Source: Methylobacterium soli
Lineage (GTDB): Bacteria > Pseudomonadota > Alphaproteobacteria > Rhizobiales > Beijerinckiaceae
Reading direction: 5' to 3'
NCBI RefSeq assembly: GCF_008806385.1
Contig: NZ_VZZK01000029.1
Coordinates: 1-64,000, forward strand
DNA: 64,000 bases
Under the pieces are notes generated by a model. The model was given only the letters and a program-made list of their open reading frames with translations, was not told the origin of the DNA and searched no databases. Position numbers and translations under genes: made by a program. Shown here piece after piece: positions 43,013 to 52,245 of the stretch (positions are counted from its first letter, which is position 1; every line of letters starts with the position of its first letter).

Positions 43013-44664
43013 CCGGGACCATCGTCCTCCTCGACCTCGCCGGCTGGGTCGCGCTCCTGCTCTGGGGCATCCACATGATCCGGACCGGGGTGCAGCGCGC
43101 CTACGGCCCGGATCTGAGCCGCATCCTCGGCGCCAGCCTGAACCATCCGCTGAAAGCCCTCCTGGCCGGGCTCGGCGTGACGATGCTGCTCCAGAGCAGC
43201 ACGGCGACCGGCCTGATGGCGACCGCCTTCGCGGCGGGCGGCCTCGTCGCGCTGGGGCCGGCGCTCGCCGTGATGCTGGGCGCGAATATCGGCACGGCCC
43301 TGATCGTCAAGGCGCTCTCCTTCGACATCGCCAAGGTCGCGCCGATCCTGATCCTGGTCGGCGCCGTAACGTTTCGCCGGGCCGGCGGGGCGAGGGGCCG
43401 GGCACTCGGCCGGGTCGCGATCGGCCTCGGCCTCGTCCTGCTGTCGCTGATCCAGCTCGTCGCGACGCTTGCGCCCTACGGGAGCACTCCCGGCACGCAC
43501 GCGCTTCTCGGTCTCGTCGCGGGAGATCCGGTCATCGCCCTGCTGCTCGCCGCGCTCCTGGCCTGGGCGGCCCATTCGAGCGTCGCGGTCGTGCTTCTCG
43601 TCGCGGCCTTCGCCCAGCAGGGCATCGTCCCCCTCGCCACCGCCCTCGCGCTCGTGCTCGGCGCCAATCTCGGAAGCGCCCTGAACCCGCTCGTAGCGAG
43701 CCGGGAGGTCACGGGGCGGCGCGTGGCGCTCGGCAACGTCCTCGTGCGGCTGTCCGGCTGCGTCCTCGCCCTGCCGCTCCTGCCCTGGATCGCGGGCGGG
43801 CTCGGCCCGCGCCTCGGCGGCCCGGGCCTCGCCGTGGCGGATTTCCACGTCCTGTTCAATCTCGGCCTCGCCCTCGCGGCCCTGCCCCTGCTCGGGCGCC
43901 TCGGGCGGCTCCTGCAACGCCTGCTGCCCGACTCGGGCGCCTCGGGCGCCGAGCCGGCCCTGCGCCTCGATGCGGGGCTCGTGGAGATGCCCTCCGTGGC
44001 ACTCGGGCTCGCCTCCCGGCACGCGCTGCGCATGGCCGACCTCCTCGAGGGCATGCTGGCCGATGCCGCGCGCCTGCTGCGCGAGGGGGACAGGCCGCAG
44101 GAGCGGATCCGCCTCGCCGAGCGGACCCTCGAGACCCGCGGGGCGGAGGTGCAGCGCTTCCTCGCCGGCCTCGACGCGGACGCCCTGACGGAGGCCGAGG
44201 AGCGCCGCCTCGCCGCGCTCGTCAGCTTCACGATCCAGCTCGGGCACGCCGCCGACGTGCTCACCCGCAACGTCGTCGCCCAGGTCGGGCGCCGCCGCAA
44301 GCTCGGCGCGACCCGCGCCGCCGGCGACGCGCTCGACCTCGCGGCGCTGTTGGACCGCCTCTCCGCGAATCTGCGCATGGCGGCCTCCCTCCTCGTCACC
44401 GAGGACGAGGCCGCGGCCCGCCACCTCGCCAACGAGAAGCGCGGCTTCCGGGCCCTGGAGGAACAGCGCATCGAGGCGCATGTCGCGCTGCTGCGCGGGG
44501 CGCCGGCGCGCGATGCCGCGCTCTGGGGAATCGAGCTCGACCTGGTGCGCGACCTGAAGCGGATCAACGACCACCTCGTCGCCTCCGCGGCCTACCCGAT
44601 CCTGCGCGCCAGCGGCGACCTGCTGGAGAGCCGCCTGCGGACGACGGCGTCGGGCGCCGCCTGA
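43009..44664 (+). CDS. Na+/phosphate cotransporter with PhoU-like C-terminal domain
   Basis: A 551-residue membrane protein of the NptA/YjbB (PF02690) class. The two inverted repeats show the family motifs: MLLQSSTATGLMATAFAAGG with MLGANIGTALIV, and AWAAHSSVAVVLLVAAFAQQ with VLGANLGSALNPL. About eight membrane helices are followed by about 200 residues of charged helices (SFTIQLGHAADVLTRNVVAQ) resembling PhoU. It is joined by ATGA to the PbfA-like gene. Each phosphonate cleaved yields phosphate in the cytoplasm, so the carrier may export excess phosphate, as proposed for YjbB, or recapture it. Confidence 0.8.
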   Translation: MTGTIVLLDLAGWVALLLWGIHMIRTGVQRAYGPDLSRILGASLNHPLKALLAGLGVTMLLQSSTATGLMATAFAAGGLVALGPALAVMLGANIGTALIVKALSFDIAKVAPILILVGAVTFRRAGGARGRALGRVAIGLGLVLLSLIQLVATLAPYGSTPGTHALLGLVAGDPVIALLLAALLAWAAHSSVAVVLLVAAFAQQGIVPLATALALVLGANLGSALNPLVASREVTGRRVALGNVLVRLSGCVLALPLLPWIAGGLGPRLGGPGLAVADFHVLFNLGLALAALPLLGRLGRLLQRLLPDSGASGAEPALRLDAGLVEMPSVALGLASRHALRMADLLEGMLADAARLLREGDRPQERIRLAERTLETRGAEVQRFLAGLDADALTEAEERRLAALVSFTIQLGHAADVLTRNVVAQVGRRRKLGATRAAGDALDLAALLDRLSANLRMAASLLVTEDEAAARHLANEKRGFRALEEQRIEAHVALLRGAPARDAALWGIELDLVRDLKRINDHLVASAAYPILRASGDLLESRLRTTASGAA

Positions 44665-44673
44665 GGCGAGGCC

Positions 44674-45180
44674 TCAGACCGGCTCGGCAAAGCCCGCAAA
44701 CGCCCGGACCAGCTCGGCGTAGATCGCTTGCTTGAAAGGCACCACCAGGTCGACGATCGCCGGGAGCCGCTCCCAGCGCCAATCCGAGAATTCCGGCGCG
44801 ATCCCGTCCGGGGCGCGGGCGACGTCGATCTCCGCATCCGCGCCGGTGAAGCGCAGGGCGTACCAGCGCTGGCGCTGCCCGCGAAACCGCGCGAGGCGGT
44901 GGGGCGGCCCGGCATAGGGCAGGAAATCGTAGGTGAGCCAGTCCGGATGGGCGCCGAGCAGGACGGCGCTGCGGATGCCCGTCTCCTCGAAGAGCTCGCG
45001 ATGGGCCGCCGCCTCCGCATCCTCGCCGGCATCGATGCCGCCCTGGGGCATCTGCCAGGCGTGGCCCGGCAGGATGATCTCGGGGCCGTCATCCGCGATC
45101 CGCCGGGCGATCAGAACGCGCCCGCGACGGTCGAAGAGCGCCACGCCGACATTCGGGCGGTAGGGCAGAGCATCGTTCAA
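44674..45180 (-). CDS. rppH: RNA pyrophosphohydrolase, RppH-type Nudix hydrolase
   Basis: A 168-residue Nudix enzyme. The Nudix box is complete: GGIDAGEDAEAAAHRELFEE then TGI (G-x5-E-x7-RE-x2-EE-x-G). The start LPYRPNVGVALFDRRGRVLI and the QMPQGG before the box are typical of RppH, which removes pyrophosphate from mRNA 5' ends and so triggers decay. The reading frame gives only TTG at 45180 as a start of suitable length. It converges with the phosphate carrier gene, nine bases apart. Confidence 0.8.
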   Translation of the reverse strand: MNDALPYRPNVGVALFDRRGRVLIARRIADDGPEIILPGHAWQMPQGGIDAGEDAEAAAHRELFEETGIRSAVLLGAHPDWLTYDFLPYAGPPHRLARFRGQRQRWYALRFTGADAEIDVARAPDGIAPEFSDWRWERLPAIVDLVVPFKQAIYAELVRAFAGFAEPV

Positions 45181-45297
45181 GGGCGGGGTCTTCGCGTGTG
45201 GTCCGTGGCCGGACGTCCTTGCCACCGGCCGCGCGGCTTCGCAAACGGCCTGCGCGCGACAGCCCCCTTGAACGCGGATGCGCCGCGGCGGATCATC

Positions 45298-46317
45298 GTG
45301 GCGGCCGGACCACGAGACCCTGTCCTGCCGCCGGCCGCATCGAACCCGGAAGGGTCCCGCCTGAGCATCCCGCCCCTGTCCGAATCCGACGCGCAGGCCC
45401 TCTCCCGGGAGGCCGCGCGGGCGGCCGTCCTGCGCAGGCTCGACCTCACGACCCTGAAGCTCTTCGTGGCGATGTGCGAGGAGGGCACCCTCACGGGGGC
45501 GGCGCGGCGCGAGGCCATCGCGCCCTCGGCCGTGAGCAAGCGCCTCGCGGAGCTGGAGCAAACCCTCGGCATCGCGCTGTTCCAGCGCCGGGCCACCGGG
45601 ATGGTGGCCACGCCCTCGGGCGACACGCTGCTGCACCATGCCCGCCGCATGCTCCGCAACGCCGAGCAGGCGGCCCTCGAACTGGCCGAGCACGCCAAGG
45701 GCGTGCGGGGCTTCGTGCGCATGCTCGCCAATCTCTCGGCCATCGTGCAGTTCCTGCCCGAGGACCTGCGGGGCTTCCTCGCGGCTCAGCCCGCCCTCCG
45801 GGTGGAGCTGGAGGAGCGGCCGAGCAACCGCGTCGTGGCCGGCGTGCGGGACGGGGCCGCCGATCTCGGCATCTGCGCCGGCGACACGCCGACCCACGAT
45901 CTCGCGAGCCTGCCCTATCGGCGCGACCGGCTCGTCCTCGTGATGCGGGCCGACCACCCGCTGGCCGGGCATCCGGAACTCCCCTTCTCCGCGACCCTCG
46001 ACCACGACCATGTCGGGCTCCACGCGGAAAGCTCGATCTACGGCAGCGTCCGGGCCGAGGCGCAGCGCCTCGGGCGCCCGCTGCGGCTGCGCGTCCACGT
46101 GCCGAGCTTCGACGCGGTCTGCCGGATGTCGCAGGCGAAGCTCGGCCTCGGCGTGGTCCCGTCCGGAGTGTTCGATCTCCTGGGGCCCCAGATGCGGCTC
46201 ACCGCGGTGCCCCTGACGGATGCCTGGGCGCACCGCGAATTGCGGATCGTCACCCGCCAAACGGCCCTGCCGCCGGCCGCGCGCCTTCTCCTCGACCACC
46301 TTCTTGTGGAGATCTGA
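45298..46317 (+). CDS. LysR-family regulator
   Basis: A regulator of about 339 residues. The helix-turn-helix is LKLFVAMCEEGTLTGAARREAIAPS followed by AVSKRLAELEQTLGIALFQRR; the key helix lies about 60-85 residues in. The effector domain follows (VVAGVRDGAADLGICAGDTP; AKLGLGVVPSGVFDLL). No ATG is available ahead of the DNA-binding domain; GTG at 45298 is the most likely start, TTG at 45268 another. Target unknown; it diverges from rppH across 117 bases. Confidence 0.7.
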   Translation: MAAGPRDPVLPPAASNPEGSRLSIPPLSESDAQALSREAARAAVLRRLDLTTLKLFVAMCEEGTLTGAARREAIAPSAVSKRLAELEQTLGIALFQRRATGMVATPSGDTLLHHARRMLRNAEQAALELAEHAKGVRGFVRMLANLSAIVQFLPEDLRGFLAAQPALRVELEERPSNRVVAGVRDGAADLGICAGDTPTHDLASLPYRRDRLVLVMRADHPLAGHPELPFSATLDHDHVGLHAESSIYGSVRAEAQRLGRPLRLRVHVPSFDAVCRMSQAKLGLGVVPSGVFDLLGPQMRLTAVPLTDAWAHRELRIVTRQTALPPAARLLLDHLLVEI

Positions 46318-46425
46318 GGCGCCGGCCTGTCCGCGTCCGACCCATGTCGGGCATCCTGACGGCGGCCGGGCCTCCCCCAAAGCTGCCGTAGGTTGCCCAA
46401 TACGGTTACTAACTCGATCAGTGGA

Positions 46426-47040
46426 TCACTTGTTGGGTTTCTCAACCACCAGATAGATCCAGTCTGCATGAGCCCTTTCCGTCTGAGCCTCAGTTATTTC
46501 GAATTCAAGCAAGCCATGACCGATAAGCTTGTCATTTAGCTCTCGCTTTGTCCAATATCGAAAAAATCTTGGGGCATTGATCTTTTTATTATGCCATTCG
46601 GAGCCCTGACCAACTTTGATGGTGAAGGCGAATACTCCGCCCGGATTGAGCATGTCAATTGTTTTCGTCAAAACATCATCGAACTCAACCTCATTGAAGT
46701 GCGGCATCACAGCATTTGCAATGACTGCATCATAGTTTTGGTCAAATTTATCGGTCAAAACATTGAACTTTACAACCTTAAATCCTTTAAGGCGGATGTC
46801 TTCGACGAACTCATCGATTGCATCACGGCATGTTAAGGAGTAGCCTTTACTCGTGATATACCTTGCATAGCGGGCGTGCGCGGTCCCAATCTCGAATATT
46901 CTTGCATCTTTAGCAAAGCGCGCGAGGACCCTGTCGATCCAATCCTTCGATGCACCTGTCACATTTTGCGACGAATTTGCATCGTACTCGCGAAATTTCT
47001 CCGCATATGATTTGAGAGTTATCTGATTTTCTTTCGACAA
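46426..47040 (-). CDS. Class I SAM-dependent methyltransferase, probably acquired
   Basis: A 204-residue methyltransferase. Motif I is RIFEIGTAHARYARYITSKG (about residues 47-66), the adenosine-binding acid is in CRDAIDEF, and the post-I block is YDAVIANAVMPHFNEVEFDD. The AT-rich codon use (Lys AAA, Phe TTT, Asn AAT) contrasts sharply with the genes on either side, indicating recent transfer. A substrate cannot be inferred. Confidence 0.7.
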   Translation of the reverse strand: MSKENQITLKSYAEKFREYDANSSQNVTGASKDWIDRVLARFAKDARIFEIGTAHARYARYITSKGYSLTCRDAIDEFVEDIRLKGFKVVKFNVLTDKFDQNYDAVIANAVMPHFNEVEFDDVLTKTIDMLNPGGVFAFTIKVGQGSEWHNKKINAPRFFRYWTKRELNDKLIGHGLLEFEITEAQTERAHADWIYLVVEKPNK

Positions 47041-47189
47041 AATTCATCCCCCATGAATAGCCCTTAATTCTTCTCTAGCCGCATTCGAGTGACGGTGAAA
47101 CAGGCTGCGACCCTTCTGCCTTTTGTCCATTTCCAGGCGGTTACAACTCGAAAGCTGAAGGGCAGAAAACCACCCCTTGCGGACCCTGG

Positions 47190-47573
47190 TCAGTCGGCCA
47201 AGCCGTAGATGTCCAGCCCTAGCGGGAGGCCGCGCTCGCCCAGCATCGATAGAATCTGGGGCTGCAACTCTGTCCCTTCGTTGCCCTCTCGCAGGAACAG
47301 GCCGCAAAAGACATCACACTGGTAGCGGTGGGACAGTTCGCGCCAGAGGGACGGGTCGCTCGGGAGCCTGGTGAGGAGCGCGCCGATCTGCGTGTTGAGA
47401 TCGCCAGGGATGCCGGCATCGAGCCGCCACGACCCGGACCAGGCGACGACATCGCGACCTGATGCCGTGCGACGCGTATCGCCTTTCCGCGCCCACCCCG
47501 TAGGTTCGATGCCCAGTCGTTGCGTGATCTCGTCCGGATCGAGGGGGTCGCCGAAGATCCGCAGCGCAACCAT
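47190..47573 (-). CDS. DUF4279-family protein
   Basis: A 127-residue protein matching the DUF4279 layout: FGDPLDPDEITQRLGIEPTG at the start, a middle WSGSWRLDAGI and the end SMLGERGLPLGLDIYG. The family is small, soluble, widely distributed and of unknown function; similar proteins have been proposed as immunity partners, which remains unproven here. It lies within a patch of mobile-looking DNA. Confidence 0.65.
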   Translation of the reverse strand: MVALRIFGDPLDPDEITQRLGIEPTGWARKGDTRRTASGRDVVAWSGSWRLDAGIPGDLNTQIGALLTRLPSDPSLWRELSHRYQCDVFCGLFLREGNEGTELQPQILSMLGERGLPLGLDIYGLAD

Positions 47574-47635
47574 CGTGCGAGCAAGTTAAGATATGCCGTC
47601 CATCCTAGCGCAACGGTGACGTCCGCACACCACCG

Positions 47636-47804
47636 AGCCTTTGTGAAAACCCTGGCATCGCTGGCCGCGATAGAATTTCGTTCTCTCAAGCAGCGATGCC
47701 GCGCCTTCTGGTGAGCACTTTTCCAATCTCTGGCACGCCAGAAAGAGCATGGTTTGGAAATTTGCTCTACGGCTGCGTGACGCGGCTACGTTTTCACACA
47801 GCCT
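47636..47804. mobile_element. 169-bp MITE-like element A
   Basis: The ends are imperfect inverted repeats: AGCCTTTGTGAAAAC (47636-47650) and GTTTTCACACAGCCT (47790-47804), 13 of 15 positions matching. No transposase frame is inside. Length and non-coding body suggest a miniature inverted-repeat element or the joined ends of an internally deleted insertion sequence. No target duplication can be called with confidence. Confidence 0.45.
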
Positions 47805-47845
47805 GGACCCCAAGCAGAGTTAGAAGCTGCGCGTGTCTGGCAAGC

Positions 47846-48193
47846 TCATTGGAAGTTTTGACACCTGAACTGCTGCCGCTTCCAAACTGTGCGGAGCAGC
47901 ATGTAGACGCCGAGCAGCGCCACGACCGCAGCACCCACGCCATGCCCAGAGCGCCAAAGGCCGATACTCGCGCTTGCGCATGCGAGCGAGGACCAAACCC
48001 CCTCCCAGACGGTGTAGCGGCGCACGCGGTTCGGCATATTCCGATCCCACACCCAGTAGTCGGCCGCGGCACGAATATCGTCCTCGCTGAAACTGTTGGG
48101 CAATCTGGACCGGACCTCAGCGAGCGCGGCTTGCGAGCACCACGCAGTCAGCCCGAAGAAGACGATCGATAACGCGTATAGGACCCCGACCAT
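47846..48193 (-). CDS. Small membrane protein (115 aa)
   Basis: MVGVLYALSIVFFGLTAWCS is a first membrane helix; a charged middle (NSFSEDDIRAAADYWVWDRN) is followed by two more helices (SLACASASIGLWRS and GAAVVALLGVYMLLRTVW) and a basic tail. No motif recognised. It lies exactly between the two MITE-like elements, whose repeats point away from it. Confidence 0.55.
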   Translation of the reverse strand: MVGVLYALSIVFFGLTAWCSQAALAEVRSRLPNSFSEDDIRAAADYWVWDRNMPNRVRRYTVWEGVWSSLACASASIGLWRSGHGVGAAVVALLGVYMLLRTVWKRQQFRCQNFQ

Positions 48194-48345
48194 GATCCGG
48201 CGCTCCGCAGGTGGAGATCATCGATTGCGATCTTATAGTGCTACGCGAACCATTACGGTCGCCACAACGCGACAGCGAAACTTCCGTTATTTATCCCTAA
48301 TGGGCCTCAATCCAATTTACATCAGTGTACAGCCGCTTGCGACCG

Positions 48346-48514
48346 AGGCTGTGTGAAAACGCGCGAGCGGGAGAAGGATTTACCCTCAAGCAATCTCGAC
48401 AATGCTGAAAAGGGCGTCCGATTGGCGTCAGAACGGCCCTTGGCGGACTGGAATGTCTGTCACACAGAAGATCGTTCTGCGATTCTGGAAAGGGCCGGTG
48501 TTTTCTCACAACGT
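48346..48514. mobile_element. 169-bp MITE-like element B
   Basis: Bounded by AGGCTGTGTGAAAAC (48346-48360) and GTTTTCTCACAACGT (48500-48514), inverted repeats with a few mismatches. The left end is the exact reverse complement of the right end of element A, and both elements are 169 bp, but their interiors differ. No coding frame inside. Confidence 0.45.
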
Positions 48515-49066
48515 TCACCCCGAGCGGCCATCCCCCCCTTTCGACCCAACCTCGCCGCAAAAGGCGATCGACATCATCCTTGGAAGCGGACATTCCTGAC
48601 ATCGTTATTCCGACAGCAATATGTACGGAGTGACCCCATGCGACTTCGTCATGAAAGACTGATGTCCCTTTCGAAGCCGAGGAGCGCAAGTTCAGCAATG
48701 TCGGACGCCGCGCAGGCAAGATGTTGACCGCCGACAGGTGCATCTTGATCGGCCCTTCGATGTGCCTCCTATTTCCTGTTGCGAGAACGCTCCGAGGTCG
48801 AGGACCCAAGCCCTGGAATGCAGTGACCGCTTCAGAAATCAGGTATGATGAAGAGGAAATTCGGCTGTGTTGTTGATGTGCTACAGCCTTGGGCCTCGCC
48901 GTGATGTCTGGAGGATAGTCAGGGCTTCGACCAGCGACACGAACGCTGGCTCGGATCAGCTCTAACCTCCAATAGGGCATCGCCGAGACGCTCAACACCG
49001 TAGGGCCTAGGCAGGCGGTGAGCAGCCCAACGCGGTTCTTCGGATGAGCGGGCACGTTGCGATCAC
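48515..49066. other. Non-coding, probably degenerate DNA
   Basis: About 550 bases without a credible gene. A long leftward frame covers it but has no ribosome site, no domain and an odd composition with clusters of Ser, His and Pro. It may be a worn insertion-sequence or gene remnant. I see no RNA gene. Confidence 0.4.
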
Positions 49067-50803
49067 ATGACCAGGGTAGAGAAGCCGGTGTCGATCTCGG
49101 CGATATCAGAGGGCGGCTTCGAAGCACGACAGGTCATTCTCGCCCTCGTCGTCTCGATCTTCATCATCGCGGCGGGGACGTTGGCCGGTGTCAGCCAGTA
49201 CGCCGGCTCTCGCGCGGCTCTGATTGGCGATGCGCAGACCCGGGCCTCACGCTTCGAGACGGTTTATCGCGAGGCCTCCGAGGCGCGCCTCCAAGCTTTG
49301 CGCCTTGGCGCGGAGATCATCGCACGGGACACGCTCATCGTCGCCGCGCTCATGCAGCGCGACCGCCCAGAACTCGCCCGGCGTTCGGTGCCCCTCTTCG
49401 AGCAGGTTCTGAAGCCCCGCTTCGGCGTCACCATCCTGGGCTTCCAGGTCGCTGCCGACGTCAATTTCTTCAGGGCTCATCGTCCTGACCTCTTCGGAGA
49501 CAGCCTGGCGGATCGTGCGATGGTTGCCGCCGTCATGAAAACGCGCGTCCCGGTGGTTGGCCTGGAAATCGGCCGCCTCGGCCCGGAACTGCGCGTGATC
49601 GCACCGGTCGTGTCTGGCGACACGTTCGTCGGCAATCTCGAACTCGGCAGCTCGCCTTGGGATGCGTTGCAGATTGCCGCGCAGGCGACCGGTCTCGACT
49701 TCGGCTTCGCCCTCGACCGTCGTGTCGCCGAGACCCTCGACCGGACGCGCGGAACGACCGACTTGGCGAAGGGTGAGGTGCTCTACATCCGCTTCTCCCG
49801 GACCGAGGCGCGCGATCTTCTCGCCCTCATACCGTTCAACCCGGCCGAGACCGCCGCTCAATCCTCGCAGGCTGATGGCCGCGAGGCCTTCGTGCAGACG
49901 ATCCCGATCGTCGACGTGAGCCGGCAGCCGGTGATCCACATCACCGTGGCGGACGACCTGACCGACGCGCTTGCCCGGGCCCGCAACCGGATCGTCCTGT
50001 ACACCGCATCGGCGACAGCGATCCTGCTGGCGGTCATGCTGATCGGACTCTTCCAGTTCCGCGCGTTGCGTGCGCGCCTGGAACGCAGCTTCTCCGGGCG
50101 CCTCCAGGAAGTGCGGAGCAAGGCACGGGCCTACGACCAGATCCGCCAATCGCTGAACGACCTCAATGCATGGAAACTTGGGCTTCTCACCGAATTGATT
50201 CTGCTGATCCGCGACCCGCTCATCGCCGTCCAGGGCGCGATCAATACGGCGATGCGCGGCGATCCCGAGGTCTCCGGACCGTCCCTTGCCTTCGCGGCCA
50301 GCGAGGTCCACCGCCTGAACACCGCGGTGGAAGACCAGGCGACGATGCTCCTCATGCGCGACCGCCTCAGGCGCGCCGAGCCGGAACCCGTCGATGTGAC
50401 GGCTTTGACGTCCGCAGTCGCCGCCGAGGCAGGCGGGCCACCCGCGATCCAGATCAATGCGTCGGCGGGCCTCCCGCCGGTGCGTTGCGACGCATCGCTC
50501 CTGCGCGCGGCGTTCCGAACCGTCGTCCTCGTGCTGCAGCGGCGCTCGGATGCGACGTCCCTCGTCATGGCGATCAAGACGGAGGATGGCGTGATCGTCG
50601 GCCGCATCGTGGGATCCGGCGCCTGGAAAGGGACGATGCCGAGCCTCGACGAGCTGGTGGCGTTCGGCATGGCGACGGACAAGGAAGCCGGCAGCTCGCT
50701 GATCCTGGCCCGGCTCACCTTCGAGCATTTCGACGGCTCTCTGTCCCTCCTCGACAATGAGCCGAACCGGGTCGGCTTCCAATTCACTCTGAAGGTTGCC
50801 TGA
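49067..50803 (+). CDS. Membrane sensor with degenerate histidine-kinase region
   Basis: A 578-residue protein. A membrane helix (about 22-44), a periplasmic Cache-type (dCache_3-like) domain (about 45-305; for example RAHRPDLFGDSLADRAMVAA and GLEIGRLGPELRVIAPV) and a second membrane helix (about 307-328) precede a helix pair laid out like a HisKA domain. The expected SHELRTPL is replaced by LTELILLIRDPL with no His, and the ATPase-like part lacks the N-box Asn and a proper DxGxG, though the tail HFDGSLSLLDNEPN with GFQFTLKV still mirrors a kinase end. It is therefore a pseudokinase. TGATG overlap with the channel gene suggests that it signals directly to the channel. Confidence 0.7.
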   Translation: MTRVEKPVSISAISEGGFEARQVILALVVSIFIIAAGTLAGVSQYAGSRAALIGDAQTRASRFETVYREASEARLQALRLGAEIIARDTLIVAALMQRDRPELARRSVPLFEQVLKPRFGVTILGFQVAADVNFFRAHRPDLFGDSLADRAMVAAVMKTRVPVVGLEIGRLGPELRVIAPVVSGDTFVGNLELGSSPWDALQIAAQATGLDFGFALDRRVAETLDRTRGTTDLAKGEVLYIRFSRTEARDLLALIPFNPAETAAQSSQADGREAFVQTIPIVDVSRQPVIHITVADDLTDALARARNRIVLYTASATAILLAVMLIGLFQFRALRARLERSFSGRLQEVRSKARAYDQIRQSLNDLNAWKLGLLTELILLIRDPLIAVQGAINTAMRGDPEVSGPSLAFAASEVHRLNTAVEDQATMLLMRDRLRRAEPEPVDVTALTSAVAAEAGGPPAIQINASAGLPPVRCDASLLRAAFRTVVLVLQRRSDATSLVMAIKTEDGVIVGRIVGSGAWKGTMPSLDELVAFGMATDKEAGSSLILARLTFEHFDGSLSLLDNEPNRVGFQFTLKVA

Positions 50804-52245
50804 TGGGTGCGCGCCTCCTGCCGCGACCGCCGCTGGCCCTGATCCTGTCCTTCCTGGCAGTCTCGGGATTGCTCCTCCTCGAAGATCTGTTCGCCCGCCC
50901 CTTCACCTTCCTGACCGGCATCAGCTTTGAGGCCGTTCGGCGCGCTGAGACGGCGCTCCTGCTCGGCATCGCCACCCTTCTCGTCGCGCGCTTCGTCCGG
51001 CGCGACCTGATCCACGGTTTGCTGGAGCGTCGGGCCGGCAAGGCCTTGCCTCATCTCATCGGCGACGTGGCGAGCCTGTTCGTCTTCGTTGTCGGCGCCG
51101 CCATCATCATGACGGGCGTGTACGGCTGGGACATCGGCGCCGTCGTCGCAGCCGGCGGCTTAAGCCTCGCCATCCTCGGACTGGCGCTCAAGGATGTCAT
51201 CCTCGCTGTCTTCAACGGTGCCGCGCTGAACGTGGAGAACGCCTTCATGGTCGGCGATCGCGTCAAGATCGGCGAGGTCGACGGCACCGTGGTGCAGTCG
51301 ACTTGGCGCAGCACCACGATCCTGACCAAGGCGCGGCGCCTCGTCACGATCCCGAACATCGCCCTCGGCACGACCTCGATCACGAATTTCGACCGGCCGG
51401 ACAAGAGCGAGCAACGCATCCTGGAGATCTGCCTCGACTACGACGTCACGGCGGAAAGCGCGGAGCGGATCTTGCTCGCTGGCGTGCTCGGGGCCGCGGG
51501 GATCACACTCGTCGATGCGCCACGGGTCCACGCCATCCGCCTCGATCGAGACGGCGTGGTCTACGCAATCCGCTACGTGATCGCGAGCCACGACCAGGGG
51601 CTGTCTTCCGATCACGCGGTCATCAAGAGCATCCTGGCGCATCTGCGCGACGCGGGGATCGGCGTCGCCTATCCGAAGCAGGAGGTCGTGAACGCCGAGC
51701 GTCGAATCCGTGTCGCGGATCGCACCGTCGATCGGCGCGTGCTCGTGCAGCAATGCGGGCTGTTCCGCGGTCTGCCACCGGCGGTCCAAGCCCGGATCGC
51801 CGATGCGTTGATCGAGCAGACGGTTCAGGCGGGCGCCTCACTCATCGCGGCGGGCACGGTGCGCTCATCGCTCTTCATCGTCGGCGAGGGCTTGATCAAG
51901 CGGCTCCGCGCTCGGCCCGACCGGCCCGGCTTCGTAGAGGAACGTTATATCGCAACCCAGGCTTTCGGACGACGCGCCTTCCTATCCGGCCTACCCCACC
52001 CAGCCCCGATCGGGGCCATCACGCAAAGCCTCGTCTTCGAACTCACCCGCACCGCTTTCGCAGGCATTCTCGCGACACATCCCGAGATCAAGGTGCTGCT
52101 GGCGACGAACTTCGCGCGCTCTCCGACCCTCGACATCACGCATGCGACGGAAGTCAGTGCACTCGAAGCCCGCGCCGAACGCCCGATGGCCTTCTATCTC
52201 GGCCTGCTGGAATCGATCGCATCAACGGAAGCGACCATTCGTTGA
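50803..52245 (+). CDS. MscS-type channel with C-terminal cyclic-nucleotide-binding-like domain
   Basis: A 480-residue protein with about four membrane helices, the last pore-lining (AAGGLSLAILGLALKDVILAV), followed by the MscS beta domain (FMVGDRVKIGEVDGTVVQST and RLVTIPNIALGTTSITNFD), and then a cNMP-type domain (about 315-440; LFRGLPPAVQARIADALIEQ). The phosphate-binding cassette is altered: FGRRAFLSGLPHPAPIGA lacks the usual Glu and Arg, so cyclic nucleotide may not bind. Channels of this kind open on membrane stretch or ligand. It starts inside the stop codon of the pseudokinase gene. Confidence 0.8.
   Translation: MGARLLPRPPLALILSFLAVSGLLLLEDLFARPFTFLTGISFEAVRRAETALLLGIATLLVARFVRRDLIHGLLERRAGKALPHLIGDVASLFVFVVGAAIIMTGVYGWDIGAVVAAGGLSLAILGLALKDVILAVFNGAALNVENAFMVGDRVKIGEVDGTVVQSTWRSTTILTKARRLVTIPNIALGTTSITNFDRPDKSEQRILEICLDYDVTAESAERILLAGVLGAAGITLVDAPRVHAIRLDRDGVVYAIRYVIASHDQGLSSDHAVIKSILAHLRDAGIGVAYPKQEVVNAERRIRVADRTVDRRVLVQQCGLFRGLPPAVQARIADALIEQTVQAGASLIAAGTVRSSLFIVGEGLIKRLRARPDRPGFVEERYIATQAFGRRAFLSGLPHPAPIGAITQSLVFELTRTAFAGILATHPEIKVLLATNFARSPTLDITHATEVSALEARAERPMAFYLGLLESIASTEATIR

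Noticed and set aside
48297-49127. A 276-codon leftward frame
   Set aside because: It crosses MITE-like element B, has no ribosome site and shows no domain; treated as degenerate DNA.
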